A stretch of 64,000 bases of DNA from Naematelia aurantialba (GCA_021527695.1 JAKFAO010000009.1:682001-746000); one strand, 5' to 3'. Counted from the stretch's first letter, positions 21,958 through 34,927 are shown. Numbers and translations: made by a program. Notes: generated by a model from the sequence alone, not told the origin.

Positions 21958-24900
21958 CTAGAGCTGCGCCTGTGTCTCCTGGAACAGCCTGATTGCCTCT
22001 TCCTCCGCCACCTGCGCTGCTCTCCGTCTCCGCCGTCTCTCCTCGCTGGCATCAGGAAGATCCGGGACCAGTGGCTCCAGCCTGTCGCCTACTCCTTGCG
22101 CTGCCTGTCCTCGACGTTGCCCCTCCCCTTCTCGGCCCCTCTCTCCTCCTCCTCCTCCTCCTCCTCCTCCTCCTCCTCCTCCTCCTCCTCGTTCTCCGCC
22201 TTCTCGTTCATTTTCGACTGGACCCAGATCCACGTCGGTATTGACACTGCCGCTGCCGAGATACGACCCCGCATACCCGAGGGAAACGTCGACGTCGTCG
22301 GTCATGTCGCTCGGCAGGCAGTCGACCCTGACGCCCGAGAACGACTTTGTGAATGTCGGCGAGGTGGTCCTGGCACCCACACCTACACCCTGTCCGTGTC
22401 CAGCTGGGCCGCCAGCTGCCGATATTCTCCGCGTGGGCAGCCGAGACGTGGACGCCCGTGAGATCGAGATGGACAGCGGTGAGAACACGGGCAGGCCGAG
22501 GCCGAGGCCGGACGGCGTCCGAGCCGGCGACGACGACGCCGTCAGCGAGGGCGAGTGCTTGTCCAGCCGCCGTGTGGCGGCGAGGACGGCATCGGGCGGG
22601 GGCCGCGACAGCGCTTGCGCTAGCTCGAGCGAGCTGGTGGACCCCTGCTCGAGGCGCATCAGTCTCGGTACCCTGGCGTCCGAGTCGCCACTGGAATCTC
22701 GCCCGTGCTCGCCCCCGTATTTCGATCCAGTATCCACATTGCTCATTCGCGCACCATCGCCGTCGCCATCGCCATCGCCATCGCCATTGCATTCGCCATC
22801 GCCCTCGCCGTAGCTGTCCTCGTGCTCGTCGTCAAACTTCTCCAGCGAGTCGGTAGCAGCACCAGGTCCACTGAGCATCTCCATGAAGCTCTGCTTGTGC
22901 ATGCCTGTGCGGGGATCGAACGCTTGCGTCGCTTTGTCGACATCAGCAGGCAGCCGGCGGGTTCTCCACGCCGCCCGCATGCCGCGTCGGAGGCATGGGT
23001 CCACGAATATGCCGACCTGTGCCCATCAGTCTCTGTCATCCCAGCATGGCCCGAGCATCGTGCGTTGCAGTGTCGTGCAGTGCCCCGCAGTGCAGTAAGT
23101 GGACGTAGAGGTGTAAACGTACTGCTGCAAAGACGATACCGCGCCCGCCATACAGAAAGTAGTAGACGCAGTAGAGACCATACGCCGTGCCGCTCGTGAC
23201 GCCCCCACGGATGGAGAAGTACAGATCGCCCGCTGCGATGCATTAGCACGCCGTCACGCCGCGGACCGCAAGACTGTACAAGAGGGCAGGCGAAACGACA
23301 GCAGGAGAAGGCAGAAAGAAGAAAGCTAAGGGCAGAAAGTGGCACATAGGAATGCTCACCGGTGATGATCCCGTTGACGAGGATGAGCGAAATCGGATAC
23401 ACCGAGATCTTGAGTGCGATCTGCAGAAACTGGCCCTTGAAGTGGCCGAGCGCCACGCCGGACGAGGTGCGGTCAAACAGCACGCCGAGGCGGCGGTCGA
23501 GGAGAGGATTGGATCGGAAGGCGCGCGTCGTACGGCGATCGTGGCGGAGCAGGTTGCCGAGGGTCTGTGTGAACGGTCATCAGCATGAGATGCGGGTCAA
23601 AGGTTGCGGTGGTAATGGAGCTGGGAAATGTGCAGAGGTGCGGGAGAGGGAGAGGGACGTACAAGGATGACGGCGACGGCTGCGATGAAGCATGAGAGCA
23701 GCTGCCACATGTACTGCCCAAGTCAGTCTGATGATCTGGGGCCGGGAGGTGAAGAACCCACCAAGTCGAGGATAAAGTACTTGAGCCGGGTGCGGTCATC
23801 CCGTGCTTTGATCCAGCTACGTCCTTCAGCATTGCGACTGAGAGAGGCAAGTGGCAAGAGAGAGGAGGTCGGTAGAAGAGAGGCAGTCGGTAGAGGAGAG
23901 GCAGTCGGTGGAGGAGAGGCAGTTGGCAACAGAGGCAATCGGTAGAAGAGAGGTAAGACGGTAGAAGAGAGCGCAAGGATGGGAAACCGGGGGGGGGGAG
24001 AGAAGAGCTCCACCTACCAGACATCCAGGATCGGATCCCAGCCAAAATGGCCCAGGGCGGCCGGAGCGATGGGGATACAGAAGCCCAGGAAAGTGGATAC
24101 GCCGACGTACCACCTCTCCAAGCCTGTTTGCGTCAGTTTGGCGTCGACATTTCGGGCATCGGGGGCAGTTAGAGACCCGAGGTACGTGGCACCTCGAGTG
24201 TCATGGGGGTGAGGGGGAAAGTAGTCAAGAGGGGAAAAGTAGTCGAGAGGGGGAAAGTAGTCAAGGGGGGAAAGTAGTCAAGAGGTGAGGCGGATATGTA
24301 TTGGAGAAACGGGATGGCGAGATGGCGACGATATATCCAGAGGAGCCAAGACACCGCATCCACTCACGGAGCTTGATCGGATTGATTCCAAAGCAAATCG
24401 TCAACATGAGGTTGACAGCGATGGCGGTACAGAGGTAATTGACCCTGGCTCGTCAGTATGGAAGTTACTGACGAGTCTCCGTGAAGAGGACTCACACCCC
24501 GAGGGTCGCCATCATCCAGTAAACTCCGGCTGCACAGAGGGGGTTGGGGGTGTTGGTGTAATAAGACTGGGGTGGTCAGCTGCCCGTGCTGGTAAGGGGC
24601 CCGAGTTTCGGTGCGAGTGTGTGAGTAGTCGTAAGAGGAGGGGATTGCCGTGTAGTGGCAGAAGCGTAGTGGTAAAAGTACAATGGCAGACGTGTAGTGG
24701 CAGACGTGTAGGGCTGAACGGGACTGCAGTGGTGCAAGGACAAGGGTGGTAGAGGTTGGAGGCACTAGCGTGGTAGAGGCACGCGGGGCTTGGGCAACAG
24801 AACAGGCAGGCCGAGGTGTACAGACGAGAATGCACTCACCTCAATCTCCACAGCGACATAACTCAGATCATACGCAATCTCGAACCCCATACTCCACAGC

Positions 24901-25604
24901 AAGAGGCGAAACGACACTCTGTCGATATGGTGGCGAGCCCGGGGATTGCGGTACACCCACAATGCGGCGGCGAGGACAAATGCACACATGACGAAGCTCA
25001 GCCCAGCGGCGCCAGTCGATAGCCAGATGTTGAGCTGTTTCGTCAGCTCTTTCAAGCTTCCTCCTCCTCTCTCCCTCCCCCCCCCCCCCCCCCCCCCCGC
25101 CCCCCCCAAAAAAAACCCCATGTCATGCCAACTCCTCGTATGCTTCATCACCGTCCAACGCCTCGATGGAGACGGTCGACCTAGCCACTCTAGTGTCTAA
25201 CGATCCCACTACCTGGCCACGCTACTGCTTGGCCACTCTTCAACCACCCACGGCCGGGCCGTTTTATCAAAACAACCATGTCTTGGCGGTTACACACGGT
25301 GCCATCACGTCCACTGGACGGAAATAGCCACGCGCTCGTCCACCAACACGTCACCAACTCGTCATCTCGTCGCCTACTCACCTCGACTTTCCCATTGGTG
25401 AGCTCGAACATCTTGCCTCCAGTAGTGTGACTCGGGAAACGAACACCAAAATTCACTGCGTGGCGGGAAGACGTCTAATATGGTTACTCCCTCGTACAGA
25501 AAGGTGTGAATACGTACACGCCGATGACTCATGCACTCCATCGAAGGATCTCCAATCGCCAGAGCCAACGCCGTCTTCTGTTGATCCTCATGTTTCGCCT
25601 GCAT
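21958..25604 (-). CDS. Seven-helix GPCR-like receptor, basidiomycete type
   Basis: Eleven exons: 25604-25520, 25455-25382, 25034-24840, 24566-24496, 24444-24368, 24123-24018, 23816-23762, 23713-23663, 23564-23360, 23232-23123 and 23016-21958; about 695 aa, every join in phase. Seven hydrophobic segments can be placed: GLSFVMCAFVLAAALWVY, VSFRLLLWSMGFEIAYDLSY, VYWMMATLGVVNYLCTAIAV, WYVGVSTFLGFCIPIAP, LLSCFIAAVAVILTLGNLL, IALKISVYPISLILVNGII and TAYGLYCVYYFLYGGRGIVF. Cys residues before TM3 and in the second extracellular loop (DVCWIK) could form the usual disulfide. The cytosolic tail (about 350 aa) carries Asp-Gly repeats and a run of about 15 Gly from a GGA triplet repeat. This resembles the 7TM family expanded in basidiomycetes (cAMP-receptor/Git3-like); the ligand is unknown. 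Start is the first ATG of the 5' exon. Confidence 0.85.
22143..22190. repeat. Coding (CTC)n triplet repeat
   Basis: About 15 CTC/CCT triplets on the plus strand encode a poly-Gly run in the tail of the receptor (minus strand). Likely length-polymorphic. Confidence 0.9.
25077..25107. repeat. Poly-C tract in receptor intron
   Basis: 22 C, one G, 8 C, followed by eight A. It lies inside the second intron (25381-25035) of the receptor, just upstream of the acceptor on the minus strand, where it reads as G tracts. Confidence 0.95.
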
Positions 25605-25958
25605 TTCCCCGGATATGGGAATCGCTCCAGGCACCAGGCACTAGCTCCCCTAGGGATCGCCAGCTTCTAGGCTCGGGGGCTAAAGGTTTAAAAGAGTACC
25701 CCGTTTTGACTTTGCTTTTGCCACGTGGTGCTTTGTTTCAGGCTAAAAAGGGGGGACGCGATCCATGCACCGGGGCTGGCAAAGCATTCATCTCTTGTCC
25801 ACTACTTTCTCTACTTTCTCTTCCTTCTCTCTTCTACTGTCATCCTGACCTTGTCTCTTCCTCTGGAACGACCATTGACGACTCACGATTCACGACGGAC
25901 ACCACACACGCACACGCAGACGGCAGGCAGCACACACATCCGAGTGAACAACAACGCC
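25605..25958. other. Divergent promoter region, receptor / GCK kinase
   Basis: Contains a pyrimidine-rich stretch (about 25798-25862) before the kinase start, typical of a fungal core promoter or 5' UTR. No gene seen. Confidence 0.55.
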
Positions 25959-27686
<1,728 letters not shown>

Positions 27687-28140
27687 AATAGCATGTAGCG
27701 GCAGATTTTGTCTGGGATAAGGGATATTTTTGTAGTGCGACGATGGTTGTCATTAATGAGGTGGCGTCTGAACCTGAGGGCGGTGTGATCGTGTGCTGCT
27801 TAGGAGAGCAAACAGTCACCCAGGGGCCCAGGGGCAGGCAGTGTTCTTTGGCAATACATACATACACCCCCACCCCTTGAGGGGAGCATACACGCAGGGA
27901 GGAGCAGGCGAAAACGGGTCAAAATCTATAAGTATAAGTATCGAGAAACATCGAGACAAACCTTATGAGACAAACCACGTGGTTTTCAGTGAATCCAACC
28001 AATCAGGGGACGTCCTCGATCTGCTTCTCCCTGAACACTGCTTGCTGAAGACCATGGCCACTTTGTTCTCTCACTCTCGGAGTATGCTGATCATTTGTGT
28101 CTCTCGACAAATGCTCATGACGCCATGACCATCGTCACAC
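27687..28140. other. Kinase 3' flank and Helitron 5' region
   Basis: No gene. A candidate Helitron 5' end (A followed by TCTATAAGTATAAG) is at 27925. A 14-bp palindrome AAACCACGTGGTTT (about 27974-27987) and a 42-bp direct duplication that begins at about 28132 and runs into the Rep ORF follow. Confidence 0.5.
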
Positions 28141-28215
28141 ATGCCTCCCATCCATGCACAGAACGAGCGCCAATCGTCACACATGCCTCCCATCCATGCA
28201 CAGAATGAGCGCCGA
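28132..28215 (+). repeat. 42-bp direct duplication at Rep start
   Basis: Two near-identical 42-bp copies, each containing ATGCCTCCCATCCATGCAC, create two candidate start codons in the same frame. Confidence 0.9.
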
Positions 28216-31200
28216 AGCTCACGCTTAATTCGACCTCGACAGATCTACTCACCTCCAGCACCACTTCCTACTCGACAAGGCAGAAATCATTGGAATGCAC
28301 GAATCACCATTGGACAGCATGACAGGATTCCTCCCACCACCACTGTCACTGTTCGAAGATCTTCGACAGTCGTATCACATCCATTGCTCAGTGGGGATGG
28401 GCAACCCTTGACTGCACCTGTGCGGTCCTTGCCCCCTGCATCCTCTCGACGTCAACAAGGGCAGAGAGCACGCCGAGCACAGGAGATTGCAACCATACCC
28501 AGACCAACAATGGTGGCAGCTCTGAGCTCCCGACCTGCAGCTACAACAGCACGGTCCTTGGCTCAACAGGCTCGGCGAGCTGTGGAAGCCAATTCACAAG
28601 CATTGTTGGCATTGCAGCCAGTCACACGCAACCATCCCCCCCGCCATTATGCCGGCCCTCACACCGCAATCTGTCATGTCTGTGATGCCAGTCATTGGGA
28701 GTCTGAGCGTACCCGTGTCCCTGCAAGTTACCCCTCTGCTTTCAAACTCTGCTGCCATTTTGGTACTGTCGACCTCAACCCATTCCCATCACCTCCGGCT
28801 CCGCTTGTCCATCTTCTATCTGCCTTGGACCCTGGTAAGCTCCACTTCACTGTCTTGGCTGAGCTCAATGTGTGCATGCACATAACAGATGCTCGACAGT
28901 TTCGAAGACACATACGGACATACAACAATGCCTTTGCTTTCACATCACTTGGAGCAAAACGTGATGACATCTGTTTCACGCCTGGGCCTCGCATCTTCAA
29001 GATCCAAGGGCAACTGCATCACCTCATTGGCTCGCTTCTCCCACAACCAGGGCAGAATCCTGCCTTCCTCCAGGTCTATGTTGCAGAAGGCAGTGTCACC
29101 AATCAAGTTCAGCAACGTCTTGCCAACAACCGGGAAGGGCTTCTAGAGCCAGGCTTGGTCCATATCTTGACAGAAATGCTGCACAGGTCAAATCCGTTTG
29201 CCCAGTCACTACGCCATGCCTACGAACGTCTGCAAGAAGAGGGAGTTTCTCTCAACCTTATCCTCAGCACCATTGAGCCCTATGCGAAGGATGCCAGGCG
29301 TTACAATCGACCTCGTGCTCACGAGGTTGCCATGCTCATACCAAACCATGCCCCTGGCATGAGTACTGTACATCAACGGGACCTCATAGTGCAGGACAGG
29401 GCTGGGAACTTTGAACGGGTGACGGAGCTACATTCAGCATACCTCCCACTGCGGTATCCTATGATCCTGCCATTGGGATCCTCAGGTTGGACACCTGGTC
29501 TTAACAGGGGACCACTCCACCAATGGTTGCATGAGCCAGACATCAGGCCCGGTGAGTCAGAACCCTGATCATCTTCTTATTTATGATAAATTCTTGACTG
29601 ATGCCTGAATAGGTGAACGTCTGTCACTACGCCAGTTCCATTCCTTCCACCTTCACCCTCGCTCGACTGCTCGCACACCCTTCTCTGCTTTGCACCATGC
29701 AGGCCACCTCTTCCAGGAGTGGTGTGTGGATGCTTATGCAACCATTGAGCAAGCAGAGATGAGGTGGCTACGTGCAAATCAGAGTCAACTACGATTCGAA
29801 ACTTTCAACAATCTACGAAGTGCTGTTGAGGATGGGGAGCCCTTGGGTCGGATTGGGATCCGTACCATCTTGCCATCCTCACATGTGGGTGGGCCAAGGT
29901 ACATGCACCAATCCTACCAGGACTGCATGGCCATCGTCCGTCATTGTGGGAAGCCAACACTCTTCCTGACAATGACTTCCAATCCAAACTGGCGTGAGAT
30001 CAAAGAACAACTTGCGCCAGGTCAGGATTCATCAGATCGGCCTGACTTGATGGCTCGCATCTTCCAGCTCAAACTGGGTGCACTTCTCAAAGAACTCAAG
30101 ACCAATGGCATCTTTGGAAAGGCCATAGGCTGGACTTGGGTTGTGGAGTATCAAAAACGTGGACTGCCACATGCCCATATCCTCCTCATCCTTGCAGCCT
30201 CCCACCGGCCAATCGGACCCGATCAGTTTGACAGGATTGTCAGTGCCGAATTGCCTGATCCTGACGAGCAGCCACAGCTTTGGGATACAATCACTGGCAG
30301 TATGCTACATGGTCCTTGTGGTGCCGCAAATCCTCAGTGTCGATGTATGGTGGGGGGAAGATGTCGCTACCGCTATCCTCGAGCCTTTCAGCCAACGACA
30401 ACCTGTGGGGAGGATGGTTATCCCCTGTACAGGAGACGAATGGATGGCCGGACATACACCCGCACATTTCCAGATGACTCGACTTTCACCTATGACAATC
30501 AGTGGGTTGTCCCATACAATCCATACCTGTCTGCAAAATATGACTGCCACCTCAATGTCGAAATTGCATCAACCATTGGTGCTGTCAAGTACCTCTTCAA
30601 ATATGTCTACAAAGGACAGGACCGCTCGGCTTTTGTCGTTCACAACAATGAGGACCAGGTCGATGAGATCCAGAGATACCTGGATGGAAGGTACATCTCC
30701 CCAGTAGAAGCTTGCTTTCGTATCTTTCAATTTGACATTACCAGTCACTACCCTTCTGTTACTCGCCTTGCCATTCATCACGAGGGAGAAAACACTGTCT
30801 TCTTCAGGCCTGAAGCCACTCAACACTCTGTCCTCGATGGTGTCAAACCCTCCAGCCTGGAAGCCTTCTTCACTTATTGTGCTGCCCATCCTCAGGACAC
30901 AGCTGGATTGCTGTATCCCGATGCACCAACGGTGTTGACATGGGACAAGGTCCATGCCATGTGGCATCAAAGGAGCCCTGGGGGCAGAAAGGCAATCGGG
31001 CGTGTTAGGTGGGTGCCACCAACTCAAGATGTATGTTCGCTTGCCACCTCGTCCTAGAGTCAAGCTCATGAGTTTCACAGCTCTATTACCTACGTATGCT
31101 GCTGTATCATCATCCATCACCAAAGTCCTTCCTCGACCTGCGGACTGTAGGTGGCAGAGAGTATGCCACCGACAAGGAGGCTTGTGAGACTATGGGGCTC

Positions 31201-33114
31201 TTGGAGAGTGACAGAGAGTTCGACCGATGCCTTGATGAGGCAGCCGGCTTCCACCTTGCATCAGCAATACGGGCCTTGTTCATGACCATTGTGGTGCATG
31301 CAAAGCCAACCAACTCGGGGACCTTACTGTTGCGCCACCGCACCCAGCTCGAGGAAGGCTGCCACCATCGCTTGATCCAAGATCACCATATAGATGCACC
31401 CTCAGGACAGCAAGTTTGGGACCTTGCCCTCTCAGATCTGGCACGATTGGCCGAACAGCAAGGTCACACCTTGGCCGACCTCAACCTGCCATCCCCAACC
31501 CACTTCTATGACCAACATGGGCACGGCTCTCTCTTGGGAGATGAACTCAATTTTGATCGACAGTCCCTGCATGAGGAATATATGCACGGTCTCCAAATGG
31601 CAAATCCTGAGCAGAGGCAAGTGGTGGACACTGTAACAATGGCAGTCGACCAAGGCAGAGGTGGTGTTTTCTTTCTTGATGGTCCAGGTGGAACTGGCAA
31701 AACATTCGTCGAAAAGATCAGCCTTGCCTATGTCCGCCAGCAGGGCAAAGTGGCACTTGCTGTTGCTTCTTCTGGTGTTGCTGCTCTCCTCCTCCCAAAT
31801 GGGCGTACAGCACACTCACGCTTCAAGATACCACTACTTTTGACAGAAGATTCAATATGCCCAATCAGTGCCCAGAGTGCTCTGGCAGACCTCATTCGCC
31901 AGACCTGCCTCATCATCTGGGATGAGGCGGTCATGCAGCACCGTCATGCCCTGACAGCAGTTGATCGGACCTTGCAAGACCTACGTAGTTGTCCACAGCC
32001 ATTTGGTGGAGTAGTGATCCTGTTTGCTGGTGAGGTTCTGGAATATGATCCTGGCTATAGTTGCTGATCAGCTTGCCAAGGCGACCTGCGACAGTGTCTA
32101 CCAGTCATGGAGAAAGCCACTCGAAGCGAGATTGTCAACGCAACAATCAGCCGTGCCTCATTCTGGCCACTCACCACCATCCTCCGCCTGACCTTAAACA
32201 TGCGTCTTCATGACCGACACCAACCAGCAAGTGTCGAATATGCTCAATGGCTCTTACAGGTTGGTGATGGTTCGGCACGCCAGCAGCAAGGCCACATCCA
32301 GCTGCCTCCAGCAATATGTTTGCCAGGACCAGCGACGGTGGAGTCCCTCATTAACTCGGTGTACCCACGGCTTGGTCAGCTCAATCCAACAGCAGTGCAA
32401 CCAAACACGACCTACTTTGCAAGTCGGGTGCTACTTGCTGCTCACAACCAACGAGTTGATGAACTCAACATCACAACTCTCAATCATTTCCCAGGGGAGG
32501 CAAGAACTTTCCTGTCTGCAGATCGAGCTGCTCTGCAAGATGAGTCCCCTGCTCAGCTGCCACCCGAATTCATCAACACATTGTCTCCATCTGGCTTTCC
32601 CCTCCATGACTTTGTATTGAAGCTTGGATGCCCAGTCATCCTCCTCCGCAACCTTGCACCTTCTGAAGGGTTATGTAATGGGACACGACTGATCGTCACC
32701 AACCTGGCATCCAGGGTGATCAGCTGTGTGATCCTCACTGGCACACACCATGGCAAGCAAGCCCTTATACCACGTATTCTCTTGACAACCACACCAACCC
32801 GTAGCCTGCCATTCACACTCTATCGGCGTCAATTCCCTTTACGGCTCGCATTCGCTATGTCCATCAACAAGTCTCAAGGTCAGTCCCTTGAGCATGCTGG
32901 CTTGGACCTTACAGCACCTGTCTTCACCCATGGCCAGCTGTATGTTGCACTATCTCGGTCTACCTCAATTCAATCGATCAGCACGCTACTGCCAGCATCC
33001 TCCCCTAAGAGCACTGCCAATGTTGTATTCCCCGAGGTGTTTGACGGAAGTAATATCATCCCAACCCTGGGAGGACAAAGCCTGAGGCATAGTCCTGCAA
33101 ACAGAACAGACTAG
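28141..33114 (+). CDS. Helitron Rep-helicase (HUH nuclease plus Pif1 helicase)
   Basis: Exons 28141-29551, 29613-31030, 31081-32029 and 32081-33114 join in phase to 1603 aa with no internal stop. A Cys-containing N-terminal region (HTAICHVCDASHWE) precedes the Rep domain: SLRQFHSFHLHPRS, FQEWCVDAYATIEQAEMRW, the HUH motif in RGLPHAHILLIL (about residue 653), a Cys cluster (CGAANPQCRCMVGGRC) and the two-tyrosine motif KYLFKYVYKG (about 795). The helicase has Walker A GPGGTGKTF (about 1143), IIWDEAVMQHR, AGDLRQCLPV, and terminal motifs AMSINKSQGQSLEHAG and HGQLYVALSRS. Rep nicks and joins single-stranded DNA and the helicase unwinds it during rolling-circle transposition. Intact catalytic residues suggest recent activity. 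The start is ambiguous because a 42-bp duplication gives two equivalent ATGs (28141, 28183). Confidence 0.92.
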
Positions 33115-33290
33115 CCTCTCCTGTCGAACAATGGGACCTGGTGAACGATTCTCACCCTGAGCTACGAATGGTAGGGTCCACAAAAGAAGCCGAGGCAAAC
33201 CTAGGTGAGTTTCGTGAGAGTTTATGATATATTGACACCCACATTCACCTGCAAAGATTCCCACCCACCTCACAACTGCAGACAGCCATC
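33115..33290. other. Spacer inside Helitron
   Basis: 177 bp between the Rep-helicase stop and the next start codon, on the same strand. It is shorter than a usual intergenic spacer and could be read through or carry its own promoter. An AT-rich part (TTTATGATATATTG) is at about 33221-33234. Confidence 0.5.
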
Positions 33291-33893
33291 ATGACTGCCC
33301 CACGACATTACTGTTTCATCAATGGACCACTCCTGGTTATCGATGACTTGACCCCAATCAAGGACAAGCCACGTCAGCATGTGTTCAAGACAACTGTTGA
33401 ATTCCCACTTCAAGAGCATGTGCACTTGGTGCAGGTCCACGCATATGCACCTGAAGGCCTTCACATCGATGAGATTGCCAGTTTCTGGGGCACGATGGTC
33501 CACAGTGGTGCTGCCAGTGATACTCTAGAGATCTATGCTTCCTCTATTGAACGATTCTTATGGGCAGACCTGGATGGTAAGCCGCATCATAGCTTGGACT
33601 ACATATGAAGATACTGACATGAACACAGATGAAGACTACATGTCCAAGGTTCCTGCAGGACGGCCACTTATGGTCATTGCACAAGGCAAAGTCGAAGGGA
33701 ATCCCATCAATCGGGTTTGGATGATGGCAGGTACCGTCTATGGTGTCAGTCTCTTGTTACAAATCCAAGCCATGCTGATTGCTCGGAACTGCAGAATCAA
33801 GCCAACCAACCATTCCGTTTCAAGGTCGAGATGCCAAACTCACCACGATGGAAGAACACCCCACAACCATCATGTCACGATGCTCCGGTCTAA
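33291..33893 (+). CDS. Small Helitron-linked protein, possible OB-fold
   Basis: Exons 33291-33576, 33629-33744 and 33795-33893 join in phase to about 166 aa. Donors are GTAAGC and GTCAGT, acceptors ACAG and GCAG. No exact family is recognised. The alternating hydrophobic pattern (VFKTTVEFPLQEHVHLVQVH, IASFWGTMVHSG, DTLEIYASSIERF, RPLMVIAQGKVEGN, RVWMMAGTVYGN, PFRFKVEMPN) looks like the five-strand barrel of an OB-fold. Single-stranded-DNA-binding (RPA-like) genes are carried by many plant Helitrons, so an accessory role in transposition is a reasonable inference, not shown. The third-exon frame was chosen because it uses the GTCAGT donor and gives PFRFKVEMP; an alternative frame through GTGTCA also stays open. 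Confidence 0.5.
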
Positions 33894-34072
33894 CTTCGGC
33901 GACCTGGGACCGCTGCACAACGACTGGCTTGGAAGTGGACGAATTCCGCGCGAACTCGTTGAGAGAATGAGGAAAGCCTTGACTTGGGACTGGGACGTGG
34001 AGTTGGGGGGACGTGGACTGAGACCTGGGCGATCTAGAAGAACTCAGATGAGTGGTTGTAGACCCGTCGAAG
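33894..34072. other. 3' region of Helitron
   Basis: No supported gene. The sequence is GC-richer than the Rep gene and leads to the hairpins at 34161-34184. Confidence 0.4.
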
Positions 34073-34711
34073 TTAGAGCGAGATCGTTGGGTCTTGGACT
34101 ATGGGACTCAATCGAGGATCGCTGAGGAACCTCACTACAATCCGGTAAATTCTATATACTCTCGTCGAGACGAGTAGATACTCGCTCAACCTAGACGAGT
34201 TCCTCAAGCCCCACGTGACAGCCATGCCGCCATCCCGGTCGCGTGGATAGTCACGTGACGACTCGACGACGTCTCCGTCATGACACCCGCCAACCTGTTC
34301 ATGTCGAGGGGTGTCTGCCGACTTGGACTGATATGTCTTGACACCAAGCTGTTCGATCACACCATAGGCGTTGGCAAGCTCCTGTTGTTCCTGTTGACTA
34401 ATGATGCTATCGAACCGACCTGCCCACAAGTTGGAACCCTCTGGGTCGACATCTGGATCTCGAACATTGTTCTGGATTCGAATGTTACCAGTGGAGTCGA
34501 ACTGCTTAAGGTGGCGGAGACGATTCTTATTAGCTTCCCACCACCGGTCCCGATCGTCTTCATTTCTTGCTACGCCGGGGGCGAAGGCGTATTGGATTTC
34601 ATATGGGGTGCTCGGAGTATAGGTTATATTGCCATTCGTATTCTTTCGTATTCGGTTGTTCTGTGGTAATGGTAATGGCGCCTTTGAGCGCTTTCGGTGG
34701 TGCGGTGGCAT
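34073..34711 (-). CDS. Orphan ORF beside Helitron, function unknown
   Basis: One open frame of 212 codons from ATG 34711. The N-terminal part looks protein-like (MPPHHRKRSKAPLPLPQNNR, PYEIQYAFAPGVARNEDDRD, RWWEANKNRLRHLKQFD, SIISQQEQQELANAYGVIEQ). The C-terminal part crosses the candidate Helitron 3' hairpins and is less convincing, so the true gene may end or splice earlier (about 34350). It is opposite in strand to the Helitron genes. I do not recognise the family; it may be a transposon-borne or captured fragment. Confidence 0.35.
   Translation of the reverse strand: MPPHHRKRSKAPLPLPQNNRIRKNTNGNITYTPSTPYEIQYAFAPGVARNEDDRDRWWEANKNRLRHLKQFDSTGNIRIQNNVRDPDVDPEGSNLWAGRFDSIISQQEQQELANAYGVIEQLGVKTYQSKSADTPRHEQVGGCHDGDVVESSRDYPRDRDGGMAVTWGLRNSSRLSEYLLVSTRVYRIYRIVVRFLSDPRLSPIVQDPTISL
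34161..34194 (+). repeat. Overlapping hairpins followed by CTAG
   Basis: CTCGTC-GA-GACGAG (34161-34174) overlaps CGAGTA-GA-TACTCG (34171-34184), then CTCAAC and CTAG (34191-34194). This is the geometry of a Helitron 3' terminus. Confidence 0.6.
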
Positions 34712-34879
34712 GATAATCGATAATTCCGCGGTGATAGTGTTGTGGCGACAGGTTTGACCAAAGGGCAAGCAAAAACGGTGACTTGTACTAGGGAGTCATA
34801 AGTCAGCGTTTCCGCCACATCATAAAATACAATGCGACTCGGTAGGATCCCGTAGGACCCTACCTCCGTTTATAGGGGT

Positions 34880-34897
34880 GATCCCCCGAGGGGGATC
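34880..34897. repeat. Perfect hairpin GATCCCCC-GA-GGGGGATC
   Basis: 8-bp stem with a two-base GA loop. CTAGACGA follows 18 bp later (34916-34923); the same octamer follows the 34171-34184 hairpin. Confidence 0.9.
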
Positions 34898-34927
34898 GTA
34901 GCCAGATTTGACTCCCTAGACGAATAC

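Larger units (their letters stand above)
27925..34194 (+). mobile_element. Helitron, apparently autonomous (boundaries tentative)
   Basis: The core is certain: one gene with an HUH Rep nuclease and a Pif1-like helicase (28141-33114), the hallmark of Helitron rolling-circle transposons. Ends are tentative. At the left, TC follows an A (27924/27925), as expected for a 5' TC end at an A|T target. At the right, two overlapping perfect hairpins (stems CTCGTC/GACGAG at 34161-34174 and CGAGTA/TACTCG at 34171-34184, each with loop GA) are followed 6 nt later by CTAG (34191-34194), matching the hairpin-plus-CTRR 3' end. The base after CTAG is A, not the expected T, so the right end needs comparison with other copies. 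A small second gene (33291) lies inside on the same strand. Confidence 0.6.

Noticed and set aside
24180..24290. GGGGAAAGTAGTCAAGAG short tandem repeats as a promoter element
   Set aside because: They lie within an intron of the receptor gene and look like simple repeat drift.
29552..32080. Stops and frame changes in the Helitron gene, as if a pseudogene
   Set aside because: Each interruption is a GT-AG intron whose removal restores frame and conserved motifs; no unexplained stop remains.
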